Made by a program: the position numbers and the translations under genes
In this document: one piece after another, positions 32,533-40,273 of the stretch
Numbering within the stretch: the stretch's first letter is position 1
How the letters are laid out: every line of letters starts with the position of its first letter
Notes under the pieces: model-generated
Told to the model about the DNA's origin: nothing
What the model saw: the letters and a program-made list of their open reading frames with translations, nothing else
Database searches by the model: none
Assembly: GCA_022822365.1 (NCBI GenBank)
Contig: JAJEBV010000029.1
Coordinates: 1 to 64,000 of the forward strand
Reading direction: 5' to 3'
From: Thermoanaerobaculia bacterium
Lineage (GTDB): Bacteria; Acidobacteriota; Thermoanaerobaculia; Multivoradales; Multivoraceae
Length of the DNA: 64,000 nucleotides

Positions 32533-33251
32533 GGTGAGCGCTCCAGTGCTTTGACGGTTACGGAGACCGCACGCCGGCGGTACCAGGAGACGCCGAACAG
32601 ATCCAGAACTCCGCGCAGGAAGCGGTCCCGGATGTTGTACTTGCTCGCACCTGCCGTGCGCGCACGGTGTCCAACCGGGATCTCAGCGTAGTTGCCGCCG
32701 TGCCGCAAGGCCAACAGGGGCAGAAAGCGGTGAAGCCCGTCGAAGGCGGGAAGGTCCTCGAGAGCGGCGGCGCGGTAGCCCTTGAGCGCGCATCCGATGT
32801 CGGTGCACGGATCGCCGAGGATGAGGCGCCTCACCCGGTTCGAGATCCAGCTCGCCAGCCGCCGCGGCGCCGTGTCCTTGCGTTTCGCCCGGACGCCCGA
32901 GACGACATCGTGGTCCTCGAGCAGACCGACGATGGCCGGAATGTCGGCCGGGTCGTTCTGGAGGTCGGCGTCCATCGTGACCACCAGGGGAGCCCGTGCG
33001 GCTCGCAGCCCGGCGAGCAGCGCCGCCGACTGGCCGGCATGGCGTTCGAGGCTCAGAGCCCCCACCCTCTCATCTCCGGCGGACAGCCTGGCAAGTTCAT
33101 CGCGGCTGCCGTCGGTGCTGCGGTCGTCAACCAGGACCAGCTCGTAGTCGAGGCCGGCTGACGTCATCGCGTCGTGCGTCTCCGCCACCAGGCGTTCCAG
33201 GTTGCCCGCCTCGTTGTACACCGGGGCGACGATCGAGAGCTGCGGCGGCAT
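32493..33251 (-). CDS. family 2 glycosyltransferase (polyprenyl-phosphate sugar synthase type)
   Basis: A 252-residue GT2 enzyme. SIVAPVYNEAGNLERLV opens the GT-A fold, VDDRSTDGSRDEL follows, and the DxD-type metal site is TMDADLQNDPADIP. GCALKGYRAAALEDLP and ASKYNIRDRFLRGVLDLFGVSW match the dolichol-phosphate-mannose-synthase/ArnC class. ArnC-type proteins normally carry two C-terminal membrane helices. This one stops before them, and the next gene encodes a three-helix LAB_N protein. Start 33251 (MPPQLS) puts the SIVAPVYNE strand at the N-terminus as usual. Donor and acceptor are unknown. Confidence 0.88.
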   Translation of the reverse strand: MPPQLSIVAPVYNEAGNLERLVAETHDAMTSAGLDYELVLVDDRSTDGSRDELARLSAGDERVGALSLERHAGQSAALLAGLRAARAPLVVTMDADLQNDPADIPAIVGLLEDHDVVSGVRAKRKDTAPRRLASWISNRVRRLILGDPCTDIGCALKGYRAAALEDLPAFDGLHRFLPLLALRHGGNYAEIPVGHRARTAGASKYNIRDRFLRGVLDLFGVSWYRRRAVSVTVKALERSPCHPSHPISSGRQ

Positions 33252-33323
33252 GACGGTCTTCTTCGATCCTAGCCCCGCCCCGGAGTTGCTCGTGCCCGAA
33301 GGCACATTGATACCCTGCCGCCC

Positions 33324-33944
33324 GTGCTCCTCATCGTGCGCCACGGCGAGACCGCGTCGAACGCCTCCCGCGTCGTGCAGACGCGAGGGACGCCTCTCAA
33401 CGAACGCGGCGTCGGTCAGGCGGAGCGCCTGGCGTCGCGATTGGTGGAGCACCACCGCGACCGTCCGATCGGCTGCGTTGTCGCCAGCGACCTGCGGCGG
33501 GCGGAGATGACCGCGGAGCCGGTCGCGGGAGCCCTGGGACTGCCTCTGCTCATCGAGCCCCTGCTCGCCGAGCGGAACTTCGGCGACCTGCGGGGGCGGG
33601 CCTACGCCGACATCGGCCTCGACATCATGGAACCAGGCTACGCACCGCCGGGCGGGGAGGACTGGGAGGCGTTTCACCTTCGGGTGGACGCGGCCTGGGC
33701 CCGGATCCAGCAGACGGCGGAGGCGACGGAGGGAGACAGCGTCTTCGTCACCCACGGCCTCGTCTGCTACTCGCTGGCGCTCCGTCACCTGCACCTGGGT
33801 GACGGCGTGGAGGCTCCGACCCGGTGGGGCAACACCTCGGTGACCCATGTGCAGGCTCGCGCGCCCTGGGAAGCGTCCCTGGTGAACTGCTGCGACCACC
33901 TCGATGCCGCGACCGCGGATGGCGGTCAGGTGTCCGGGATCTGA
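33324..33944 (+). CDS. histidine phosphatase family protein (phosphoglycerate-mutase-like)
   Basis: A 206-residue histidine phosphatase with a GTG start. The phosphohistidine motif LIVRHGETASN opens the protein. VVASDLRRAEMTAEPVA, PLLAERNFGDLRG and VFVTHGLVCYSLALRH supply the remaining active-site Arg, Glu and His. It could act on sugar phosphates, nucleotides or a cobalamin precursor; there is no cobalamin gene nearby to favour the last. It is divergent from the GT2 gene and upstream of the MoxR/Bat operon, separated from it by about 110 bases. Confidence 0.88.
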   Translation: MLLIVRHGETASNASRVVQTRGTPLNERGVGQAERLASRLVEHHRDRPIGCVVASDLRRAEMTAEPVAGALGLPLLIEPLLAERNFGDLRGRAYADIGLDIMEPGYAPPGGEDWEAFHLRVDAAWARIQQTAEATEGDSVFVTHGLVCYSLALRHLHLGDGVEAPTRWGNTSVTHVQARAPWEASLVNCCDHLDAATADGGQVSGI

Positions 33945-34058
33945 CGGTTCGGTCGGCGCCCGCGATCGCCCGGTTCGGACGGGGTGCTCGGATACAGTTC
34001 TGCCCCCGGCAGTTCGGGAAGAACCCGGGCGACTTCCGGGTTGGGAGAGTCGACCGAG

Positions 34059-35126
34059 ATGACGATGGATTCGAGCGAGAACATTCCGACCGAACAGCCC
34101 CTGGCGGCGCCTCAGTCATCCCCTGCCGGCCCTGCCGTGCCGGGTGTCAGCGAAGAGCTGCGCACGGAGATCGCCGCCCAGGCCGATCTGCTCCAGCGAG
34201 TCCGCGCCGAGGTGGCCAAGGTGATCGTCGGTCAGACCTACATGATCGATCGCTTGCTGATGGCGCTCATCGCCGACGGTCACGTCCTGGTCGAGGGCAT
34301 TCCGGGCCTGGCGAAGACGACGGCGATCAAGACCCTCTCTGAAGCGGTTCACACCGGCTTTTCGCGGATCCAGTTCACGCCGGACCTGCTGCCGGCGGAC
34401 CTCCTGGGAACCCAGATCTACCGGGCGGATCAACACGACTTCCAGGTCAAGCAGGGACCGATCTTCACCAACCTGCTGCTCGCCGACGAGATCAACCGGG
34501 CACCGGCCAAGGTCCAGAGCGCGTTGCTCGAGGCGATGCAGGAACGACAGGTCACACTGGGCGACCAGACCTTCGATCTGCCGGACCCGTTCCTCGTCCT
34601 CGCGACCCAGAACCCGATCGAACAGGAGGGGACGTACCCGCTGCCGGAGGCACAGGTCGACCGCTTCATGCTGAAGCTCCGCGTGGACTATCCGGACCGT
34701 CAGGAGGAGATGGAGATCATGCGCCGGATGGCCCGTCGCGAGCGGCCTGCGGTCGAGGCGGTGGTGAGCCCGGAGGACATCCGCCGCGCGCGCGATGTGG
34801 CCGACGCGATCTACCTCGACCCGAAGGTCGAGGAATACGTCGTCGACCTCGTGTTCGCGACGCGGGAGCCGGCCGGGGTCGGCCTGGAGAAGCTCGAGCC
34901 GCTGATCGAGTACGGAGCGTCGCCGCGCGCGACGATCTTCCTTGCCGCCGCGGCTCGCGTCCAGGCCCTGATGTCGGGCCGGTCCTACGTCACGCCGCAG
35001 GACGTCAAGACCGTGGCCCCGGACGTGCTCAGGCACCGGGTGCTGATCTCCTACGAGGCCGAGGCCAGGGATCTCACCTCCGACGACCTGATCCAGGAGT
35101 TCCTCAACACCGTCGACGTTCCCTGA
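34059..35126 (+). CDS. moxR: MoxR-family AAA+ ATPase, first gene of the Bat operon
   Basis: A 355-residue MoxR AAA+ chaperone-like ATPase. Walker A is VEGIPGLAKTTAIK, Walker B LLLADEINRAPAKVQSALLEAMQE, sensor 1 LATQNPIEQEGTYPLPEAQ. The C-terminal lid contains YGASPRATIFL and SYVTPQDVK. Start 34059 is preferred (GGGAG upstream, and it removes an unlikely extension), with 34065 as an alternative. MoxR proteins work with VWA-domain partners to mature or insert metal into envelope enzymes, and this gene heads a run of six further Bat-type genes. Confidence 0.93.
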   Translation: MTMDSSENIPTEQPLAAPQSSPAGPAVPGVSEELRTEIAAQADLLQRVRAEVAKVIVGQTYMIDRLLMALIADGHVLVEGIPGLAKTTAIKTLSEAVHTGFSRIQFTPDLLPADLLGTQIYRADQHDFQVKQGPIFTNLLLADEINRAPAKVQSALLEAMQERQVTLGDQTFDLPDPFLVLATQNPIEQEGTYPLPEAQVDRFMLKLRVDYPDRQEEMEIMRRMARRERPAVEAVVSPEDIRRARDVADAIYLDPKVEEYVVDLVFATREPAGVGLEKLEPLIEYGASPRATIFLAAAARVQALMSGRSYVTPQDVKTVAPDVLRHRVLISYEAEARDLTSDDLIQEFLNTVDVP

Positions 35127-35159
35127 GGCCGCCCGGGTAGACAGGGATCTGGGCGATCG

Positions 35160-36092
35160 ATGTTCTTCTTCAGACCAGAGCGGAACGAAGCCCCGGAGCA
35201 GGAGACGGCGACGCTGTCGCCCGAGCTGCTGGCGCGGATCAAGGCGATTCAGATCCGTACCCAGCGCCTGGTGACCGATGCGCTGGCCGGGGAGTACCAC
35301 AGCGCTTTCAAGGGAAGGGGCATGGAGTTCGAGCAGGTGCGCGAGTACGCACCGGGCGACGACATTCGCCACATCGACTGGAACGTGACGGCGCGGATGT
35401 CGAGCCCTTTCGTCAAGGAACACCGCGAGGAGCGCGAATTGACGGTGATGCTGATCGTCGACGTGAGTTCCTCCGGGGCGTTCGGGACCTCAGGGAAGCA
35501 GAAGCGGGAGGTCGTCGCCGAGCTGGCGGCCGTGCTCGCCTACCTCGCGATCCAGAACAACGATCGGGTGGGGATGATCATCTTCTCGGACCGGATCGAG
35601 CGGTTCATTCCGCCCAAGAAGGGACGGGCGCACGTGTGGCGGGTGATTCGGGAAGTCCTGAGCTTCCGGCCCACCGGGCGCGGTACGGACCTGGACGGCG
35701 CGCTCGAGTACCTGGGACGGGTGGTGCGGCGCCGGTCGGTGGGATTCGTCATCTCGGACTTCCTGGATTCAGGTTTCGGAGAGCGGTTGCGCGTGGCCGC
35801 GCGGCGTCACGATCTGACGGCGATCCGCGTGCTTGATCAGCGTGAGGTGAGCATGCCGCGCATGGGGCTCATCGAGCTCGAAGATGCGGAAACGGGCGAG
35901 ACACTGGTCATCGACACGGCGAACCGGCGGGTCTCGGAGAGTTTCGTACGGTTGGCCAGACAGGACATGGAGCGGCGGTCGGAACAGTTCCGCCAGGCGG
36001 GGGTCGGCGAGATTCAGGTCTGGGCCGACCGGCCGTGGATCGAGCCCCTGGTGCGCTACATGAGAGCGCGCGAGCAATCGGTGCGGGTGTAG
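35160..36092 (+). CDS. DUF58 domain protein (VWA-like), Bat operon
   Basis: A 310-residue DUF58 protein. The diagnostic segment is GRGMEFEQVREYAPGDDIRHIDWNVTARM at about residues 52-80 (quoted in two parts: GRGMEFEQVREYAPGDD, IRHIDWNVTARM). It is followed by the VWA-like strand LTVMLIVDVSSSGAFG, which retains a DxSxS metal site, and by RPTGRGTDLDGALEYL. It sits between moxR and the Bat lipoprotein, its usual place, and probably acts as the first VWA partner of MoxR. The next gene begins three bases after its stop. Confidence 0.9.
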   Translation: MFFFRPERNEAPEQETATLSPELLARIKAIQIRTQRLVTDALAGEYHSAFKGRGMEFEQVREYAPGDDIRHIDWNVTARMSSPFVKEHREERELTVMLIVDVSSSGAFGTSGKQKREVVAELAAVLAYLAIQNNDRVGMIIFSDRIERFIPPKKGRAHVWRVIREVLSFRPTGRGTDLDGALEYLGRVVRRRSVGFVISDFLDSGFGERLRVAARRHDLTAIRVLDQREVSMPRMGLIELEDAETGETLVIDTANRRVSESFVRLARQDMERRSEQFRQAGVGEIQVWADRPWIEPLVRYMRAREQSVRV

Positions 36093-36094
36093 GA

Positions 36095-37114
36095 ATGGCG
36101 CCGCGGATCATCAGAGCCACGGTCGCGCTGCCGCTTGCGGCGGCGTTGCTCGCTCTGGGCTGCGCCGCCGGTGAACCGGCCGGCGAGGCCGAAGCGAGGC
36201 CGCCCGCTGAACTGCGCGCCTCCGTGGACCGGTCCACCGCCACCACTGGCGACCTGATCACGTACACCGTTGAAGTCGAGCGCGCGCCGGAGGTCGAGGT
36301 GGCATTCGATGATCCGGGCGCGGACATCGCCGGCTTCCGCATCGTCGACCTGGGGCGGAGCCCCGCGGAGACCCTGCCTTCCGGTCGACTCGTCGAGCGA
36401 AGGTGGTACGAACTCCGGGCCGACCTCGTGGGCTCCTACGTCCTGCCGGCGCTGACCGCGACGTACAGCGAGCCGTCCGGTCCCGGCGGTGACCTGGAAG
36501 CGGGAGAGATCACCGTCGAGGTCGAGTCCGTGCTGCCGAACGACCGGAGTGAAGCGACCGACATCCGCGACATCAAGCCGCTGCGCAGAATCGACACCAC
36601 CGCGTCCTGGCTGTTGTGGACGGGTGTGGCTCTGGCCGCCGCCGCGCTCGGACTGGCGGCGTGGTGGTGGCGCCGCCGCCGACCGGACGGCGTTGCGTCC
36701 GAAGCGCCTCCGACTCCGCCCTACGACCTGGCGATCCGGGAACTGGAGCGGCTGCGTCGCACGGACTTCTCCGACTTGCGGGAACTCCGCCGTTACTACT
36801 TCGCTGTTTCCTCGGTGGTCAGGGCCTACGTCGAAGGCCGCTTCGGATTGAACGCGACCGACCTGACGACCGAGGAGATCCTGGGCCGGCTGGGCGGGCT
36901 GGTGCGGCTCGATCCGTCGCAGGCGCGGCGCCTGGAGCGCTTCCTGGTCGCCACCGACCAGGTGAAGTTCGCGGCCCATCTGCCGGTGCCGGAGGAGATC
37001 GAGCGCACCTACGAGCAGGCCCTGGGCTTCGTCACGGCGACCCGGCCGATGGAGGACCCGGAGGACGGCGGGAACGCTGAACCGGCCTCCGCTGAAGCGG
37101 AGAAGGCGGCATGA
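36095..37114 (+). CDS. Bat-operon lipoprotein with BatD/DUF4381-like layout
   Basis: A 339-residue lipoprotein (lipobox region ALLALGCAAG) with an extracytoplasmic beta domain (DRSTATTGDLITYTVEVER ...), one membrane helix (WLLWTGVALAAAALGLAAWWW) and a cytoplasmic helical domain. That last domain resembles the DUF4381 part of BatD-associated proteins: LRRTDFSDLRELRRYYFAVSSVVRAYVEGRFG and TTEEILGRLGGL. It thus repeats, in shorter form, the layout of the later BatD gene. Its stop overlaps the batA start in ATGA, so it is translationally coupled. Confidence 0.75.
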   Translation: MAPRIIRATVALPLAAALLALGCAAGEPAGEAEARPPAELRASVDRSTATTGDLITYTVEVERAPEVEVAFDDPGADIAGFRIVDLGRSPAETLPSGRLVERRWYELRADLVGSYVLPALTATYSEPSGPGGDLEAGEITVEVESVLPNDRSEATDIRDIKPLRRIDTTASWLLWTGVALAAAALGLAAWWWRRRRPDGVASEAPPTPPYDLAIRELERLRRTDFSDLRELRRYYFAVSSVVRAYVEGRFGLNATDLTTEEILGRLGGLVRLDPSQARRLERFLVATDQVKFAAHLPVPEEIERTYEQALGFVTATRPMEDPEDGGNAEPASAEAEKAA

Positions 37115-38169
37115 CGGAACAACTTGTCTTCGCCGATGCGCGCTGGCTCTGGGTGCTGCTTCCGCTGTACGTGATCTGGGCGCTCCTGTGGTGGCTCCGG
37201 CCGCGCTTGCGCCAGGTCGCGGCGAAGCGCGGCGCCGGTGGCGACAATGCGGCGGTGGCGTACTCCTCCCTCGGCCATGCCCTGCGAACGCCGCGCTCCG
37301 GCGCGCTGACGGCGCGCCGGCTGGTCTCGGCTCTGCGGCTCCTCGTCGTCGCCCTGATCCTGCTTGCCGTCATGCGCCCGCAGACCGGTCGCGCGCTGAC
37401 CGAGGTGAGTACGGAGGGAATCGACATCGTGCTCGTGATCGACACCTCAGGATCGATGCGGGCACTGGACCTGGACGCGCACGAACGTTCATTGAGCCGC
37501 CGGAGGGACCGGCTCGAAGTGGCGAAGGGGGTCGTCGAGACGTTCATCGCCGCCCGGCCCAACGACCGCGTCGGCCTGGTCGTTTTCGGCGAGGAGGCCT
37601 TCACGCAGTGTCCGCTGACGCTCGACCACGGGGTCGCAGCCACGTTCCTCGAGCAACTGGAGATCGGCATGGCCGGAGATGCCACGGCGATCGGATCGGC
37701 GGTCGGAGTCGCCACCAAGCGCCTCAAGGACTCGGATGCCGAGTCGAAGGTGGCCATCCTGCTCACGGACGGGCGGAGCAACGCCGGCTCCCTGTCGCCG
37801 CTGCGTGCGGCCGAAGCGGCGGCGGCGCTCGGCGTCCGGCTCTACACGATCGGCGTCGGCACCAGGGGGCAGGCGCCCTTCGTGGTCGAGACCGGTTTCG
37901 GGCCGCGGGTCGTCTACCAGGACGTGGAGATCGACGAGGAGACGCTGCGCAGGATGGCGGACACGACAGGCGGCGCCTACTACCGGGCCGAGGACGAGGC
38001 CGGGTTGGAGCAGATCTACGAACGGATCGACGAGCTCGAGAAGACGGAGATCAGCCAGGAGTCCTACATGGAGTACGAGGAACGCTTCGCCTGGCTGGTG
38101 GCGCCGGCGGTGTTCCTGCTGCTGCTGGAGGTCGTGCTGCTCGATACCCGTCTGAGGAAGCTGCCGTGA
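37111..38169 (+). CDS. batA: BatA-type VWA membrane protein
   Basis: A 352-residue protein with two N-terminal membrane helices (LWVLLPLYVIWALLWWL and LVSALRLLVVALILLAVM), a VWA domain and a C-terminal helix (LVAPAVFLLLLEVVLL). The complete metal-ion site is present: DTSGSM at 111-116, a Thr in GDATAIGSAV and an Asp in LLTDGRSNAG. The BatA type is recognised by the N-terminal helices and the position in the operon. It overlaps both the preceding lipoprotein gene (ATGA) and the following batB (GTGA), which indicates tight stoichiometry. Confidence 0.9.
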   Translation: MTEQLVFADARWLWVLLPLYVIWALLWWLRPRLRQVAAKRGAGGDNAAVAYSSLGHALRTPRSGALTARRLVSALRLLVVALILLAVMRPQTGRALTEVSTEGIDIVLVIDTSGSMRALDLDAHERSLSRRRDRLEVAKGVVETFIAARPNDRVGLVVFGEEAFTQCPLTLDHGVAATFLEQLEIGMAGDATAIGSAVGVATKRLKDSDAESKVAILLTDGRSNAGSLSPLRAAEAAAALGVRLYTIGVGTRGQAPFVVETGFGPRVVYQDVEIDEETLRRMADTTGGAYYRAEDEAGLEQIYERIDELEKTEISQESYMEYEERFAWLVAPAVFLLLLEVVLLDTRLRKLP

Positions 38170-39350
38170 GCGGAAGGTCCGCAACCCGCGGCACCGCAAC
38201 CCGCGACATTGGTCCGGACGGCGCCGGCCTGCGCCGCCGCCGGGCGCTGCTGGCGTTGATTCCGCTTCTGCTGTTGTTAGGCGGCTGCGAGATGCGTACG
38301 GGTCGGCCGGACGCGCTCTGGCTCCTGTGGCTCGGCCCGGCGCTCCTGCTGTTCTACGTCTACGCGTTCCGCACCCGCGCGCGCCTGCTCGGTCGTTTCG
38401 CCTCTCGCGAGATGTTGCCGGAGTTGATTGCCGGCGTCAGCCGGCCGAGACGGCGTCTGAAGGCGGTCCTCGTGCTCGTCGCCGTGCTCGCGCTCGTGGC
38501 GTCGCTGGCGCAGCCGCGCTGGGGCTTCGTGTGGGAGGAGGTGCACCGGGAGGGCGTCGACATCGTGGTCGCCCTCGACGTCTCGGACTCGATGCTCGTG
38601 CTGGACGCGGAGGCGGGCGGCGAACTGAGCCGGCTCGAACGTGCCCGGCGCGAGATCGCCGATCTGCTGCAGCGGCTGGAAGGAGACCGGATCGCGCTGG
38701 TTGCCTTTGCCGGCAGCGCCTTCCTGGAACTGCCCCTGACGCTGGACTACTCGGCGGCGGCGCTGTTCCTCGAGGCGATGGAGCCGGATCTGATTCCGGT
38801 CAAGGGCACCGCGATTGGAGAGGCGCTCCGCGTTTCGCTCGAGGCCTTCGACCGGGTGGCCCAGACGGGTTCGCGCAAGTCGCGCGCGATCATCCTGATA
38901 ACCGACGGCGAGGATCACCTGGGCGAGGCACAGGGCGCCGCCGAGGCCGCGGCCGAGGCGGGGGTGCGCATCTTCGCGATCGGCATCGGACGGGACGAGG
39001 GCGCGCCCATACCCAGAGAGGGCGGCGGCTTCCGTACCGACCGCCGGGGCGAGATCGTCCTGAGCCGTCTGGACGAGGCGTCGTTGCAGCGGATCGCCCT
39101 GACCACGGGCGGCCGCTATGTCCGCTCGGTGACCGGCGACGTCGACCTTGAACAGATCTACGCTCAGGGCATCAAGGCGCAGTTGGAGGACCAGGAACTC
39201 GGCTCGAGCCGGCAGCAGCGCTGGGAGGAGCGATTCCAGTGGCTGCTGGTCATCGCGCTCGCGGCGCTGATGCTCGAGCCGTTGATCGGCGAGCGTCTGG
39301 CGCGCCGTGGTGCCGGCGAGGAGGGAAGGGACCATGCCACGGCCACCTGA
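38166..39350 (+). CDS. batB: BatB-type VWA membrane protein
   Basis: A 394-residue second VWA protein with a GTG start within the batA stop. The N-terminal hydrophobic stretch LLALIPLLLLLGGCEM contains a lipobox-like LLGGC, followed by another helix LLWLGPALLLFYVYAF. The VWA metal site is VALDVSDSMLVLD (DxSxS kept, with Asp in place of Gly), GTAIGEAL and LITDGEDHLG. A C-terminal helix ends the protein (WLLVIALAALMLEPLIG). VWA proteins of this class pair with BatA and interact with the TPR proteins BatC and BatE encoded next. Its last 17 bases overlap batC. Confidence 0.9.
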   Translation: MSGRSATRGTATRDIGPDGAGLRRRRALLALIPLLLLLGGCEMRTGRPDALWLLWLGPALLLFYVYAFRTRARLLGRFASREMLPELIAGVSRPRRRLKAVLVLVAVLALVASLAQPRWGFVWEEVHREGVDIVVALDVSDSMLVLDAEAGGELSRLERARREIADLLQRLEGDRIALVAFAGSAFLELPLTLDYSAAALFLEAMEPDLIPVKGTAIGEALRVSLEAFDRVAQTGSRKSRAIILITDGEDHLGEAQGAAEAAAEAGVRIFAIGIGRDEGAPIPREGGGFRTDRRGEIVLSRLDEASLQRIALTTGGRYVRSVTGDVDLEQIYAQGIKAQLEDQELGSSRQQRWEERFQWLLVIALAALMLEPLIGERLARRGAGEEGRDHATAT

Positions 39351-40269
39351 GCCGGTAGGCCGGCGTCGCCGCAGGGGCCCGGCTGCTGCAACCTGGCTGC
39401 CGGGGCTGGGGCTGCTTCTCCTTCCGGTCGCCGTCACGGCACAGGCTCCGAACGAGGAGCCGCCTTCCGCGGACATGAACGGCGAAGCGGGCGTGGAAAC
39501 GCCTCCGGTCGAGTACGCATCGCCCTATGCGGCCTGGGACGCGGGCGCCTACGACCAGGCCCTGCGAGGGTTCGCGGACCATCAGACGGAGCGGCCGGAC
39601 GACCCGGAGCTGAGTCTGAACGTCGGCGCGGCCCACTACAAGCTGAACGACTTCGAAGCGGCGGACAGCCAGTTCTACCGGGCCGCGGCCATCGGTGACG
39701 ACGAGCTGCGTGCTCAGGCGCTCTACAACCTGGGCAACAGCGCCTACCGCCAGGACAAGCTCGAAGACGCGGTCGACTTCTACACGGCGTCGCTCGATGC
39801 GAATCCCGACGACGTCGACGCGAAGTTCAACCTGGAGTTCGTGCGGGAGGAGATGAGGCGGCGCCAGCAGCAGAACCAGGGCGGCGAGAACCAGCAGGAG
39901 AACGAGCAGCAGGAGCAGGAACAGGACCAGGAGGACCAGGGCGCGCAGCAGCAGTCGGAGGGGGAGCACGGTCAGGAAGAGCAACCGTCCGGTCAGGAGC
40001 AGGACCCGGGAGACCAGGGAGAGAACCAGCAGCCCCAGGGTGGCGAGGATCCGCAGGACAGCGACGGGGACGGCATCCCGGACGCCGAGGACCCGGAGAC
40101 GCAGCCTGACGGACCGGAGAGCGACAGTCAGGGTCGTCCGCAGGAACCGCAGGCGGGAATGACGCCGGAGGAGGCGGAGCGCTACCTGCAGGCTCTGGAA
40201 GAGGGCCGGCCGGACCCGACCCGCCGGGGGCAGCGCGGGCGCCGAAGCCGGCTGGCGAAGGACTGGTAG
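39334..40269 (+). CDS. batC: BatC-type TPR protein with Gln/Glu-rich tail and calcium-type repeat
   Basis: About 311 residues. A signal sequence (GLGLLLLPVAVTAQ) is followed by TPR helices (YDQALRGFADHQTERPDDPE, LNVGAAHYKLNDFEAADSQF, ALYNLGNSAYRQDKLEDAVDFY). A long low-complexity Gln/Glu/Asp/Gly region occupies about residues 178-275. Within it is DSDGDGIPDAEDP, a thrombospondin-type-3-like calcium motif. Start 39334 has GGAGGGAAGG upstream and lies inside batB. The acidic, Gln-rich tail probably works as an extended periplasmic tether. It is followed four bases later by batD. Confidence 0.88.
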   Translation: MPRPPEPVGRRRRRGPAAATWLPGLGLLLLPVAVTAQAPNEEPPSADMNGEAGVETPPVEYASPYAAWDAGAYDQALRGFADHQTERPDDPELSLNVGAAHYKLNDFEAADSQFYRAAAIGDDELRAQALYNLGNSAYRQDKLEDAVDFYTASLDANPDDVDAKFNLEFVREEMRRRQQQNQGGENQQENEQQEQEQDQEDQGAQQQSEGEHGQEEQPSGQEQDPGDQGENQQPQGGEDPQDSDGDGIPDAEDPETQPDGPESDSQGRPQEPQAGMTPEEAERYLQALEEGRPDPTRRGQRGRRSRLAKDW

Positions 40270-40273
40270 CGCG

